Origin: Limnomonas spitsbergensis
Taxonomy: Eukaryota > Chlorophyta > Chlorophyceae > Chlamydomonadales
NCBI GenBank assembly: GCA_037349105.1
Contig: JAYJMM010000116.1
Span: 5,642,001 to 5,706,000, forward strand
Length of the DNA: 64,000 nt
Direction of reading: 5' to 3'
Position 1 is the stretch's first letter. Every line of letters starts with the position of its first letter. Below, one piece after another: positions 12,105-23,800 of this stretch. Made by a program: the position numbers and the translations under genes. The notes under the pieces are model-generated. The model made no database searches, had not been told where the DNA came from, and saw only the letters and a program-made list of their open reading frames with translations.

Positions 12105-14686
12105 TCACTTCTTTGCGGCTGCGAGCCTGGCCTCCACATTCTTCCAGTTGACCACATTCCAGATGGCCTTGAGGTAGTCCGGGCGCACGTTCTTGTAGTC
12201 CAGGTAGTACGCATGCTCCCACACATCCACACCCAGGATAGGAACCAGGCCCTGGTCACACAGGCGTTTGGGCAGCAGGGGCAGGCACCTTGCTTCAGAT
12301 TCCACTTGTTCTTACCGCACATCGATAAGGGCCAATAGCATCAATTACCAAGCCACTGAAATAAAATGAGTGCCACCACCAGGGCCTGAATCAGGGACGA
12401 TGAGGCCATAGGAACGTGGATGGGATGATCGAAGCAGAAATGGCTCACGGGTGGGGACCAGCAACATGACATTATCAGCAGCTCCAACAGGCACAGGTGT
12501 GGCTCAGGTCTTACGGCCATGGGATATTTTCCAATGGGGCCAACGGGCGCAGAACAAGTTTCTTGGGCTTAGACCATGGTACTCAGTCATGAGCAATGGA
12601 GTGACCCTGCCCCTGTACGGTTGATATGGATAGTGAAGTGGTGGTTCGCCTGAGTGTTGCTTGGGCTCTCCCTGCTCCCGGCCTCTTTCCTTCCCCTGGG
12701 ACAGATGAGGTTTTTAATACCAGGGCTAGCCGGCTAGGGGATCCACCTCCTGCAAGGTGACAGCCCTGTATAATAAAGCGGAAACAGCCAAGCATGGGTG
12801 ACCTAGTTCATTAGTTGCCCCCTCACTCACAGTCATGCTGAGAGGGTCCTGGTTGGGCGTCGTGACCACCTCCAGCCTGTCGGTACCCTTGTTGTAGCCC
12901 AACCAACCCCAGCCTGAGCCCTGCGGAATGTGGAGACATGACCAAACCATGGGTGGAAGCCAGCGTGGAAGGATGGTTGCACAGTTTGAGGCGATGACTG
13001 CACTTCGTGCACAATCAGCTGGTCAAAGGACAAAAAGGCATGGGACCAGGTCATGACACACCTTCAGGAGAGGTGACCGAGTCAGGGACACTTATAGCAG
13101 GGTTAATGGACTAGGGCTGTTAGCCCTTCATTCTATAGGTGCCTTAGTTATACCCTGGTTATACAAGGCTCTCTATAGGGTATTGATGCCTGTCAAGCTA
13201 CGGTAGAGTGTCTCTGATTGAGCTACGGGATAAGGGTTCAGGGTCTCCTGTAGTGCGCAAAAGGCACCCTTCCCCGGCAAAGTCTGGGTGCGGTGTTACA
13301 GCATGTCATGCCGCATGTTCGCTACCCTGTATCATGACGTCGAATTCCGTGAATTCCGCACTGAATTCATGCTGAAACGGTGATCATCAACCTTGAGATG
13401 TCTTCCTTCGCCTCTCACACGTCGCCCCAATTACCCCACAGGTTCTATGCAGTCTTCAGTTGTGAAACAGAGGTGCGCTGGTACATACTCATCAGTTTAG
13501 GGTTCAGGACTTCCAACTTCAACTATGTACTCAGGACTTCATGGTTCAGAAAACCCCCAACGAAAAACTTTGGGGCTATCAAGCAGCAGCAGCAGCAGCA
13601 CTGCCCCTCACCTGCACGCCAGCTGCCGTGGCAGAGAAAGTGGTCTTGAAGTTGTCCAGGCTCTTGAATTGGGCTTCAATCTTCTGCATCAGCTCTCCGC
13701 TGGGGGGTTGGAAGTCCTTGGGGCACGCAGGGCAAGAGGAGCTCAGGGCATCAGTCAGGAATCAGGTTAAAAAGAGCCCCCCAAGCTCGATGAATAATAC
13801 CAGGTGATGACCTTGTCAACTAAAAGCCCCCCAAACCATGCAGGACACTGCTATGCTGACTTGGAATACCTCGTTCACAGGTTGTGCAGAGATGCCCAGG
13901 CGCAAAGGTTTCAAATGCTCAGGATTGATGTTAAGGTAGTTGATTGAGTGTAGAGTAGTTTATCAATCGACAGACACTAACTGGTCCTGCAGCCACGATA
14001 TTCCTCATACCAGCCTGATTAGACACGTTGTGTCTAAGGCAGACACTGCGGGATCATCTCCCAACCTTACCTTAGGAGCAATGAGGTTGGAAAAGAAAAT
14101 CTCATGGTTCACATGACCTGGGGCAGAAAATCAAGTTGTTTTGAGAGACATGGACAATATATATTCATTACCGGCAAATACCCACGGCACCTACCCCACA
14201 TCCATGCCTGCAATGTTGAACCGATCAGGTGTCAGGTGATTGACCCACTGGCCACAGCTTACCTCCTCCATTAAACTTGATTGCACCCTGAAGTGCAATC
14301 ATCTTGGCTACGTCACTCTTGCTCTCTGCCTGAGGATGGGGGGTGGATGGGGTTTGAGGGCAAGTTCGATGGGATTGCCTCGTAAGCTTGCCTACCTCTG
14401 CGTACTGGACCAGCGAGTTGTTCAAGTTGTTGACATACGCTGCGTGGTGCTTCGTCACGTGCAGCTCCATGATCTGCCGAGAAGAAATTGCGATTGGGGA
14501 TTAGTCAGAGCTAGATGATATGGAATTGATCAGAACTCAAATGAACGACATGTTTACCTTTCCGCTGATGAAAGGCTCCAATGCACCGAAGTCATAGGGC
14601 AGGTCCGGTAGTTTGTATGTCGCCATGCCACGGACGCAGGACACATCCTGAGTGAACAGCTTCTTTGCAATTGAACGAAGAGCCAT
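12105..14686 (-). CDS. SOD2: Manganese superoxide dismutase, mitochondrial
   Basis: The enzyme converts superoxide to oxygen and hydrogen peroxide, here probably in mitochondria. Seven exons (minus): 14558-14686, 14396-14473, 14263-14329, 14071-14117, 13612-13716, 12831-12920 and 12105-12251. They join in phase to 220 aa ending in TGA. The first about 20 residues ([20 protein letters not shown]) are basic and amphipathic, as in a mitochondrial presequence, before the mature start [18 protein letters not shown]. The four metal ligands are present: His in [14 protein letters not shown], His in GHVNHEIFF, and Asp and His in [18 protein letters not shown]. The second-sphere Gln lies in PNQDPL, the position typical of manganese rather than iron enzymes. 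The usual Trp after HSIF is Phe here (HEIFF). Exon 5 uses an AAG acceptor, which is slightly unusual. Confidence 0.95.
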
Positions 14687-14770
14687 GTTGAATTCTGATT
14701 CTGACCTCAAAATGAGTCAGGACCGGTGAGTAAGGTAAAAGTAAAACCAGTGTACGGGTTTTCGGTTACG

Positions 14771-14846
14771 GCAGATCTACAACCTTGATCTGCAACCCAC
14801 CCATGGGAATCCCATGGGTGTACGCAACCTTTATATATATAACGCA
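14771..14846 (-). promoter_or_regulatory. Putative SOD promoter: TATA-like box and two dyads
   Basis: Upstream of the SOD start codon (14686) lie, moving away from the gene, a 7-bp inverted repeat with 9-nt spacer (14771-14777 / 14787-14793), a 23-bp dyad with perfect 11-bp arms (14798-14820), and TATATATATAA-like sequence at about 14830-14846. If the latter is a TATA box for the minus-strand gene, transcription would start near the larger dyad and the smaller one would lie in the 5' UTR. This is inferred from position only. Confidence 0.4.
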
Positions 14847-15828
14847 GGGGCATACTGCGTACCAAATCCACCCAAACCTTTCACTTATATCATACGGAAC
14901 ACGTAATGGCATCCAATGTGGTCCACATTCCTTGCCACCGTTGAGCTTGCTGTCCATGCACCTGCCGGCTACCGCAGGTACATCCTAAACATTTCACATC
15001 CAGGTACAATTGACTTAGAAGATTCTCGGAAGCTATTGTGTCTGTAAAAGCTGTGCCTACGGCGCTGTGACGTGTGTGCCATTAAAACTGTTGAGGTGTC
15101 CCAGGCTGTGTGTTCTGGCAGCAGTTGCCGAGTGTGTCCCTGCCTCTGTTTGCGTTCTGAACATGCTGGGTGATGGCGCTGATTTGTGGTTAAATTTGGG
15201 GTGGTGCTGGTGATGTGTGTTCTGCGTGTGTTGCTTGTGTGATGGGGTTGTAGGTGTTGTGCATACATGGTACTATTGCATTTGCGTGTGTGCCTAGTTG
15301 CTGCTGAATGCTGATCGGCTGTGAATGTCAGCTGTGTCACCATGTCTGCCAAGCACTTGGCTTAACAGTCCAGCAAGGCATCACGTTTATTGCATGGCAT
15401 GTGCATGTGTACCGGTATGAGCGAGAAATGAAGTGGGAAGCTTTCCTGTGCGGTGACTTGCTGCGTAGCAGTAGGTCATGCTCACATGGTCGGTGAGATA
15501 TTCTTGAGCATTAACTGTCTGAAGGTGCATGCGCAAAGAAGGAACCTTTCAAAATGCCGGACACATTGGTGGTTGCGATCCAGTTTCCCAGTGAAACCAA
15601 CTGAAACCTCAAACCCTATCCCTCTTCGTTCCTTTCAGTCACTAGGGTAGCTGCAATTGAGCTTCCTCATTCCTTATCAGACCCATAAGGCCGAGTGTTC
15701 AACAGGGCCCAGCGTGTATGCACCATCCTCGACTTAAGATAAGTGGAGGTTCAGAGGTTGGGCTCAGTTGCATGAACCATCACGAGGAGTCACTTACGCG
15801 TCATAAACTTCATGTCTACGGGCGCCCA

Positions 15829-15876
15829 CGTGGCCAAGTTTGTTTTTAGCATGGCCCAGAGGTGTTATGTCATTGC
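15829..15876 (+). repeat. Dispersed repeat copy 2
   Basis: This copy has a left block CGTGGCCAAGTTTGTTTTTAGC and a right block TGGCCCAGAGGTGTTATGTC. It is intergenic, upstream of SOD. The right block differs from copy 1 at only a couple of positions. Confidence 0.6.
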
Positions 15877-16013
15877 CTTTATTTCTATATGGCCCATTAC
15901 GAGGCCCCAGAAATCAAGCTATTTCCCCCCAGGATAATAGTTGTGGAACTTGCCGTGGAAAAGGTTCTAATTTCCAGGCTTGGGTATACCTGGGGGATAA
16001 CCCCTGGGCAGCT

Positions 16014-16046
16014 ATCTGAGCAGGACCCAGGGGTACAATGTCACTG
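16014..16046 (+). repeat. Dispersed repeat copy 4 (diverged)
   Basis: The block GAGCAGGACCCAGGGGTACAATGTCA resembles the right block of the other copies. The left GTGGCC block is missing. It lies about 180 bp from copy 2, so it may be an old local duplicate. Confidence 0.4.
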
Positions 16047-17861
16047 GCCTCCTGGGCAGCAGCTGGTTGCTCTGAACAAAACAACATGTTGTTTTTGAAC
16101 AACGCTACCGGTGGTTTTGTTATGTGGATCAAGAGCATCCAGGTAGCCAAGGGGTACGTGACCCAGCCTATAAGAGAAAAAAATGCACATCCCGGGGGCA
16201 GGAAAGAGCTTGGAAGGAGTACCTGCCCCCATACCTCTCAGGCCAAACACTAGCATGCCCATCATGCCAAATCAGGGCAAAGATACCTCATAGCATATGC
16301 CAAGAGCATAGCCCAAGGCATGCGGGGTCCTAAGAGACTTCAAAATCGAGTAGAAATTCAGCCCAACCAACCCAAACATTTTCTGCTGAAGGAGGTGGTT
16401 CAAGGTTATGGGCATCGCTTTGGCACCCGGAGCAAATGAGCCATATGGGAGCTTCCTGCAGGGCTAAGACAAAACAATAACACACTGCAGAGCTGTATAA
16501 AGACGCAGGACTACAAGTTTGGAACTTTGTTCCCACAATCGCCGAAGGGAACACCTCTTGAAGCCCCCATCCATTATACAGAGAGGGAGGGGGGGGACCA
16601 TGGCAAGGGCGCATAGCATGCTACCAATAGTGGAATTCAGGGGAGGGGGTGAAGTTTACAGTGGTGCATAACCGCCGGGCCCGGCTGGACGCTTAGCTGC
16701 ACGGGGCTGGTAGGGAATGGCTAAGCTCAATTACAGCTACCATGCACAGCCAGGACCATGGTGCAGCCATGCAACCCTCCTATGTGAGGGGGCAGGAACC
16801 TGAAACCCGGCGATGTAGATAGGGGGAGGGGGTGAAGTGTGCAGGGGCAAGAGGGAGGGAGATGTCGAACTTACTTTTTGCGATAATGAAGCCCAAGATG
16901 ACATCCATGTCGCTCGAGTGAAACGCAAGTTGATCTGTGACAGAATTTCAGAGGCCTTTTTTAGTTATGCATGACTTCATGGGAGGTTTCATGCAGTAGA
17001 TTCAGGCACGCGCCGGGGCAGTCCCACATGCAGCAAGCAGTCCCCCAGTCCCCCTACTAGTGCCGACCAAGTCACTGCATGATAGACGTGCTGGACACGA
17101 TTCCACTTCAAACTGTCCCTTGTTCCTCAAACTGGCATGTTCAGAACAGCAGCGTATGTAAGCAGTTAAATTCAACCCCATGTTTAAACATAACAATCCC
17201 CCGCTCCGTCTGTCCATGAGGGACTTTTGGGCAAAACGGTACCGGTACGAAACAGTCAATGAAGTGAAGAGTTTCACAAATAGTTTCACGAGAGTTCATT
17301 AAAAATTGTGAGATCTTTGGATGCGCAGGGTCTCCATGTGGTTATAAGTCTGGGCATCCATGCCTTGGCATCGCAGATCTTGAACCACACCTATCGCAAC
17401 AACATCAAACACTTTGCCGCTGCCACCCTCCGTCCTGGGTATCGGACACTTGTCCCATGTGCCAAGTATGACACTTCGCAGGGCTGGAAAAAAACTCACG
17501 AAACCTTCACCGATTCCCGCCATATACACCCACGTGGTCATCTTGTTTTTCACATCAACAAAACCAGGGGAAAAGCTTGGGGCACTGACCTCCACTACCC
17601 AACGTAGAATGCGCAGACTCAGCTTATTACGATATTATTTGTTCCACTGGATTATCCCCATGGCCCTGGACAAGCAGACTCTTACCCTTCCTTTCCACCT
17701 ACAACCAGCTCATCGCCGTCAAGTTGGATGTGACCACTTGACAGCGCGCTTCCACCCTTCCATTCCCTCCCTCCCTCCCCCCCCTGACCACCAGCTACAA
17801 CCCCACTCGGCGACAATCACAGGCTTTGACACATCCCAATGAGAGCTGAGAGCGATCCTAT

Positions 17862-20800
17862 TCATTCAGGCGCTCCAGAGCTGGATGCCGCCACTGCTGC
17901 CTCAACCGTCACAGGCACTTCTTCTTCTGTCGCCGCGGGCTCTTCTTCTTCTGCTGCCGCGGGCTCTGCTGCTGCCGCGAGGGCCATGTATTTCTCCCTG
18001 TTGATCGCGATCATGTCCAGCTGCATCTTGAGCTCAGGCACCACCTGCACCAGCTGCTCCCACAGCGGTTGCACCACGTAGTCCAGGAAGTTGATCTCCA
18101 TCTGTCAAGGCAGAGTAGGAGGCAGAGACCTCAGGGCAGGCGGGCAGGCGGGCGGGGCAGGCAGGTTTGTGCAGGTGGTCAGAGGCGAGCAGGCCAGGGG
18201 GCGGTGAGCTGGGCAGGCGGCAGGCAGCTGGGCAGGCGTCAGGCGAGCATTCAGGCGCGTGCAGGTGGTCAGGCGTATAGGTGCGGGAAGACAAGCGATT
18301 GGGCGGGCCAGTGGGCTGGCAGGTGCAGGCCTAGTGCTCTGGGGTTGAAGCCGCCGCATGAACCGTCCAGCGCTATGAAGGTCAGAGGTGCTGATCCCTC
18401 ATCCCTGGCATCCACACAATGAGCGATTGGCACAGCAGGGGCAAACATCACAAAGATACCCCTGCGCGCAAGGCCCACAGCCTACTTCAAGGACTCCCCG
18501 GCGAATGTGGCCGAGCCCTTTAAGCATGGCCCAGAGGTGTAATGTCCTAGACCTAGGTCAAGGCTGCGGCCCCACCTGCCAGGGATTGTTCCACGAGTGG
18601 CCCTGATAAGATCAGCTCATTGGGTTTAAGGGTTCAGGGATACAATTGCGGCGGTTAACGCGCACCTGGGCGCACACCAGCGGGTTGCGGCTGTCGATGG
18701 CGAAGGTGACGGGCAGCCCCAGCCGTCGCTCCTCGTTTGCCAGAACCTCAAACTCGCGGTGCACGCGCTTGCTCATCACATCGTTGACGTCAAAGGGGCG
18801 AACCGCGTTGCCGATGTCCGACGCGTGCAGGATGGCCTTGATCAGCATCATGCGGTCAGCCTCCACCTCGGGATCAAACTGTGCACGAAGGAGGGGGGGG
18901 GGGCATGAAAGGAGTCGGTGGTTGAGTGCTTAGGGTAGACAAATGTTGCCAGAAGGGGAAGGAAGGAAGTATCAGCGGGGCCAAATTGTAACAGGGGGGG
19001 GGGGCATCAAAAAGGAAACTGCACAAGGGGGGGGGTCAGTTCAAAGGGGGTCAGTGCCTAGCAGGCAAGGCTGCCACCCGCATCGTAACTCGGAAGTCCT
19101 CTTCCTGTTTCAAATGCCACCCATTATGCACCCTGTAAACCCTTAACCCTGAAACCAGGTTGCATTGCGCTTGAGGTGCTTCCAAGGCCATAAGGACAAC
19201 TGCAGACAGGCAGGCCCAACAACCTCAGGAGGACGCCAAACCAGTTAATGACTTGCCTTACCCTGACGCCTCCATTCCCTTCTACTCCATTCCCTTCTAC
19301 TCCATGCTGATTTAGTGATACCATAGGATACCTATCATAGTATGACGATCTCAAGGTCCATTTGAATATATTCACTCCATATCCGTATTTCTTTTTCCCC
19401 TTCCACCCCGACACATTCCCGCCTCATCAGAACTTACCACTGCATCGTGTTTCCTGAACTCTTGTGTCATGCTGAAGTGGTTGCTCATATCGGTGCACAT
19501 GATGGCGATGATGATGGTCTTGCGCAACCGCTTTTGTACATCAGGCTCCAGGTGGTCCTAAGACAAGTACAGGGGGGGCCGGGGCAAAGGATGGGAGGTG
19601 TCAGGGTGACGCAGGGGATGTAAGGGTGAAAGAGGGGTGTGCTCCTGTGCGGCTGATGGTGACACAGAGAGGGGTGTGAAGGTGACAAGATACTGCTAGG
19701 GCAAGGGCGGCAGGGGGCAGCAAAGAAATTAAGCCAGTTGAAGGCACAGGGGGCTCTCCTTTCCTTTGGGGCTGCAAAGAGTGGCTCTCGCCTTGGAACC
19801 AGCCACCCAGCGGCAAGTAAGCCCTCCTCCCAAGCACCTCATGGTTAGGGCCCTTACCTGTTAGCCTTGAAAGCCTAATCCCTGCTTTTCCGCCCACCTA
19901 ACCCCTGCCCAGCCGCCCAACATATTCCCACCCAGCAGCAGCAAACAATCCCTCCTCCCCCACTTATCCAGGTGTGGGCCCCTGCCCGCCTGCCTACCTT
20001 GAAAACCTTACATAGCCCTGAAACCCAGCCCACCCTTGTCGTCTACAACGAGATCTTCAATTAGTTACAATCTATCCGTCATGGCGTGGTCTCTGACATC
20101 TTCTGCCCGGCAAAACTCTTGTAGGAATATAGGAGAGGTTTTTCTTTGCATATCAGAATTTGACTTGCTGATATTTGTAGCACGGGAAGAGCCAAATTCT
20201 GCATTGAGGGGGGCAAAGCCCCGCGGGCACTGCACTCGTACCCCTGCCACCCAGCCCAGCCTTCACCCCTCACCAGCAGCATACAGTCCTTCCTCCGCAG
20301 CACCTCGAAGGTGAGCGCGCAATGGTGATTCTCCATCACGGAGTTGTCATTATACAGCCGAGAGAGCTCGCTCTGGAGGCGATATCAGGGGTGGGGGGTC
20401 AGAGGAGAGGGCGGCAGCAGGGGCGACAGGAGTTTAAAGTGGGATGCATGGGGCGGTTGGACACTATGCGATGAGGAGTCTATGAGGCCTGAGATCCTCA
20501 GCTACAGAGCACAGGGTCTACATCTGTCCCTGTGCTCCGAGGAAGGTGCATACCACATGCTCCTTGGGGATGTCGTTTGCACTTTAATGTTAAGGCGGCA
20601 TGCGGACAAGTAATATGCCACAGAGCCATCCTCTCCCATACAGGAATACGCCGGTGCTAGGGTACCTGATAAATGTGTGTGATCTCAAGGCGGTTTTGGA
20701 TTTGTCCATCATATTTTCAGCACTCGGTAGACTCTAGTTCCCCGAGGACCTGTGCTCTTAATGCATTTGTGGGGGCTGCCAATTACCAGAGGAACATAAG

Positions 20801-23800
20801 GAAGGCACTTTACTTATTAGGGTCGTGGGATCCTGTTCCTGAGCCAGGGAAGGCCCTGAATCGAGAATAATATCAGCAAAGCTGTGGTCATCAGCACCGC
20901 ACCTGCACGTGTACGTGGTAGCTGTTGCTGTGCCCGTCATGGTCCAAGTCGTGGCAGAGCGCAGCCAGCAGCAGGCTCAGGTGGTCCTCCTTGTTGAGGA
21001 GATGCTTGGCGGTGGGGGTCTGGAGGATCTGCAACCATGTTACGAAGTATCAGTGTAAGAGTGACCTTGGGTGAGTGGGAGAGTGACCATGTTGCAACCA
21101 GGTGTCAGTGTAAGAGTGACCTTGGGTGAGTGGGAGAGTGAACATGTTGCGACCAGGTATCAGCGTAAGAGTGACCTTGGGTGAGTGGGAGAGTGACCAT
21201 GTTGCAACCAGGTGTCAGTGTAAGAGTGACCTTGGGTGAGTGGGAGAGTGACCATGTTGCAACCAGGTATCAGTGTAAGAGTGGCCTTGGGTGAGTGGGA
21301 GAGTGACCATGTTGCAACCAGGTGTCAGTGTAAGAGTGGCCTTGGGTGAGTGGGAGAGTGACCATGTTGCGACCAGGTGTCAGTGTACGAGTGACCTTGG
21401 TGAGTGGGAGAGTGACCATGTTGCGACCAGGTGTCAGTGTAAGAGTGACCTTGGGTGAGTGGGAGAGTGACCATGTTGCGACCAGGTGTCAGTGTACGAG
21501 TGACCTTGGTGAGTGCGAGAGTGACCGTGTGTCCATGTGTGATTCCAAGAGCGACCATGCGTGAGCGCAAGGGTGACCATGCGAGATTATATGAGTGACC
21601 ATGAGTGAGTGTGTGAATGCGGCAGGCCCGCGAGTCATCAAGAGTCCACACCATGCAGTACGCCTTTCAACCTTGGGGTCGTGAATTTATAACCCCCAAC
21701 CCTATCCAAGCTCCACCCAGTGGACCCACATTTGCCATGTCAGAGACTTCGAAGTTTTTCCCAAATCTGCGCCCCTTCGGCAAAAACGACATACGAGCAT
21801 CCAAGTCCCCAGATGCAGCTTATCGATTCCCCCCTCATTTGCGACACCCCTGGGCATGGGGGCGGATCTCACCATCCACGTGGAGTGCAGTACATGGCAC
21901 ACATGGTTGAAGTTGTGGTATGGTACTGCGCGGTACAGCGCTGCGACAGCTGACAGCAGGTTGCTGAGGATTTGCACGTCCAGCTTGAAGTGACTCATCA
22001 GGCCACTCAGCACAAACAGGTCGTAACAGATCTTGCTCTGAAAACAGGTCATAGGCGCAGTGGGCAAGTGTCAGGGCCAGGGGGAGGAAGGGAGAGGAGG
22101 ATGAGCTGGGAGGGGGTCAGTGAGGCAAGGGGTGTGAATGAGGTGTGGGCACCAGGCACAACATGGGGACCCTTCAAGCTGCCCATGATTGAAATAGGTA
22201 TCCGAGGCATGAGGCAGCTATTGAAGATGCATGCTGGTTTCTAGTGCCTCTGTTCCAACCTGTCGACCTCACCATGTCTTCTGTGCTCTTGCCCGTGAAG
22301 TCATAGGCCCAAGACTCGATTTTTACACGGCCGTAGAAGCACTGGTTTGAGGAGTTGCGGATGAACGAAGCACGGCGTGATCTACGTGGCAACAAAAACG
22401 TTGGAAGCTGTTGAAACACGAGTAGGGATGGAAGCTGTTGAAACTCCATGAGTACTTCCCCCGCTATTTCGAAGCTGTCATACATCAGGACAATGTTGGC
22501 CGCAAACTCCTCTTCCATGCACAGCTGTTCCATGGGCCGCTTCCAGAACTCCATGCCCGCCTGGGGCTGCTCCACCTGGTTCAGCCAAACCGGGGAGCTC
22601 CCGTAGCGCTGGGGGGGGGGCTAGGCCTGCATGGCTCGCTTCTCCTCTTCCAAGGCGGCTTCGGCAAAACGGGTGACACAGCTAGCAGGCGCCTCGAGGT
22701 AACTGTGGGTGTTGGGGTTCGTGTTCCGCAGGGGTCCATCAGAAATTACCTGTGCGGAACTCTTCCGTAGGCCATATGACCCCCGTACACTTTTATTGCC
22801 GCAGTCAATCAGAATCTTGCTGTGAGGCACAGCAAGCTGTCGTGCGTTGCAGGGGCGAAAGTTCACGGGAAATTGCCACCCCTAAGACGTTACTACAAGG
22901 GTATCAAAGGCTAAACTAGGCACCTAAGCAAGTCGTCCATCGTTTGCTCTATTTTGTTCGCTTTTGCTCTAAGACATGTCCAAGAGTGTTGTGACGTGTG
23001 AAAGGTCCTCTGCTCCTCCCCCTGCCCCCCTGGTGTATGGTGCTGCCTCAGTGGACTGTGGAGAGGGTCACTGGCTGCCCCCTAGTGGCAAAGTGCACGG
23101 TCCGGCAGCAGCCCTACCGACTCTATGCAAAAAATGCATGTCCCCAACGCCGCGACTACTGGAGTGTGAGGACTCTTTTTCATGAAGTACTGAGGGAGCA
23201 TGAGCATGGCCACTGGAGAGAAGCTAGCTTTCATCCATGGAAACAGCAAACTAGAAGATAACAAGGATGAGGTGGCGCTCTTATACGCGTAGAAGTATGT
23301 CACATGTTAGAATGCACATGAACGCATGGCCAAATAGCTGAATCACCTTGAAAGATGTGCAGGTGGATATAATAGATGCTAGGATAACACGCGACTCACA
23401 AACGCGAAAGGACCCATGCATGAATATATGGCCAAACGATGCCTCAAACCTGCCCCTTAATGTATTTTTGTTAATAACGTGGCATAGTTTAGGAATGTAT
23501 CAGGCACTGTTTGAAATGGGATTTGTAGTATGAGGTATGAGTCTATTGACATAAAAAGGTGACTGAAGGGTACACGGTACCCGTGCATATACGCATATAA
23601 GGCAACCCCATGTACGGGTGCAGCCACCCCTTAACATAAGCAACATTGAAAGCAGTACAAATACATATTATAAGCGGTACATGGTTGGGCAACATGATTG
23701 ATAGTAGTTGCTCCCTGAGTCGCATTTCGCATTAAACATCCCTAATCTACAGTTGAGTAATGGCGGTATGGTAAGAGTAGGGGAAGCAGGTGGGTTGAAG

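Larger units (their letters stand above)
14687..17861. other. Intergenic region between SOD and phosphodiesterase genes
   Basis: About 3.2 kb lies between the SOD start and the phosphodiesterase stop, both minus-strand genes. Apart from the SOD promoter candidates it holds two copies of the dispersed repeat (15829, 16014), an 18-bp perfect palindrome at 16078-16095, and pyrimidine-rich stretches around 17760. Open frames on both strands are short and resemble no family I know. A small or lineage-specific spliced gene cannot be excluded. Confidence 0.5.

Noticed and set aside
17299..17842. Possible small genes of about 98-142 codons between SOD and PDE
   Set aside because: Overlapping frames on both strands, no family resemblance, no splice or codon support.
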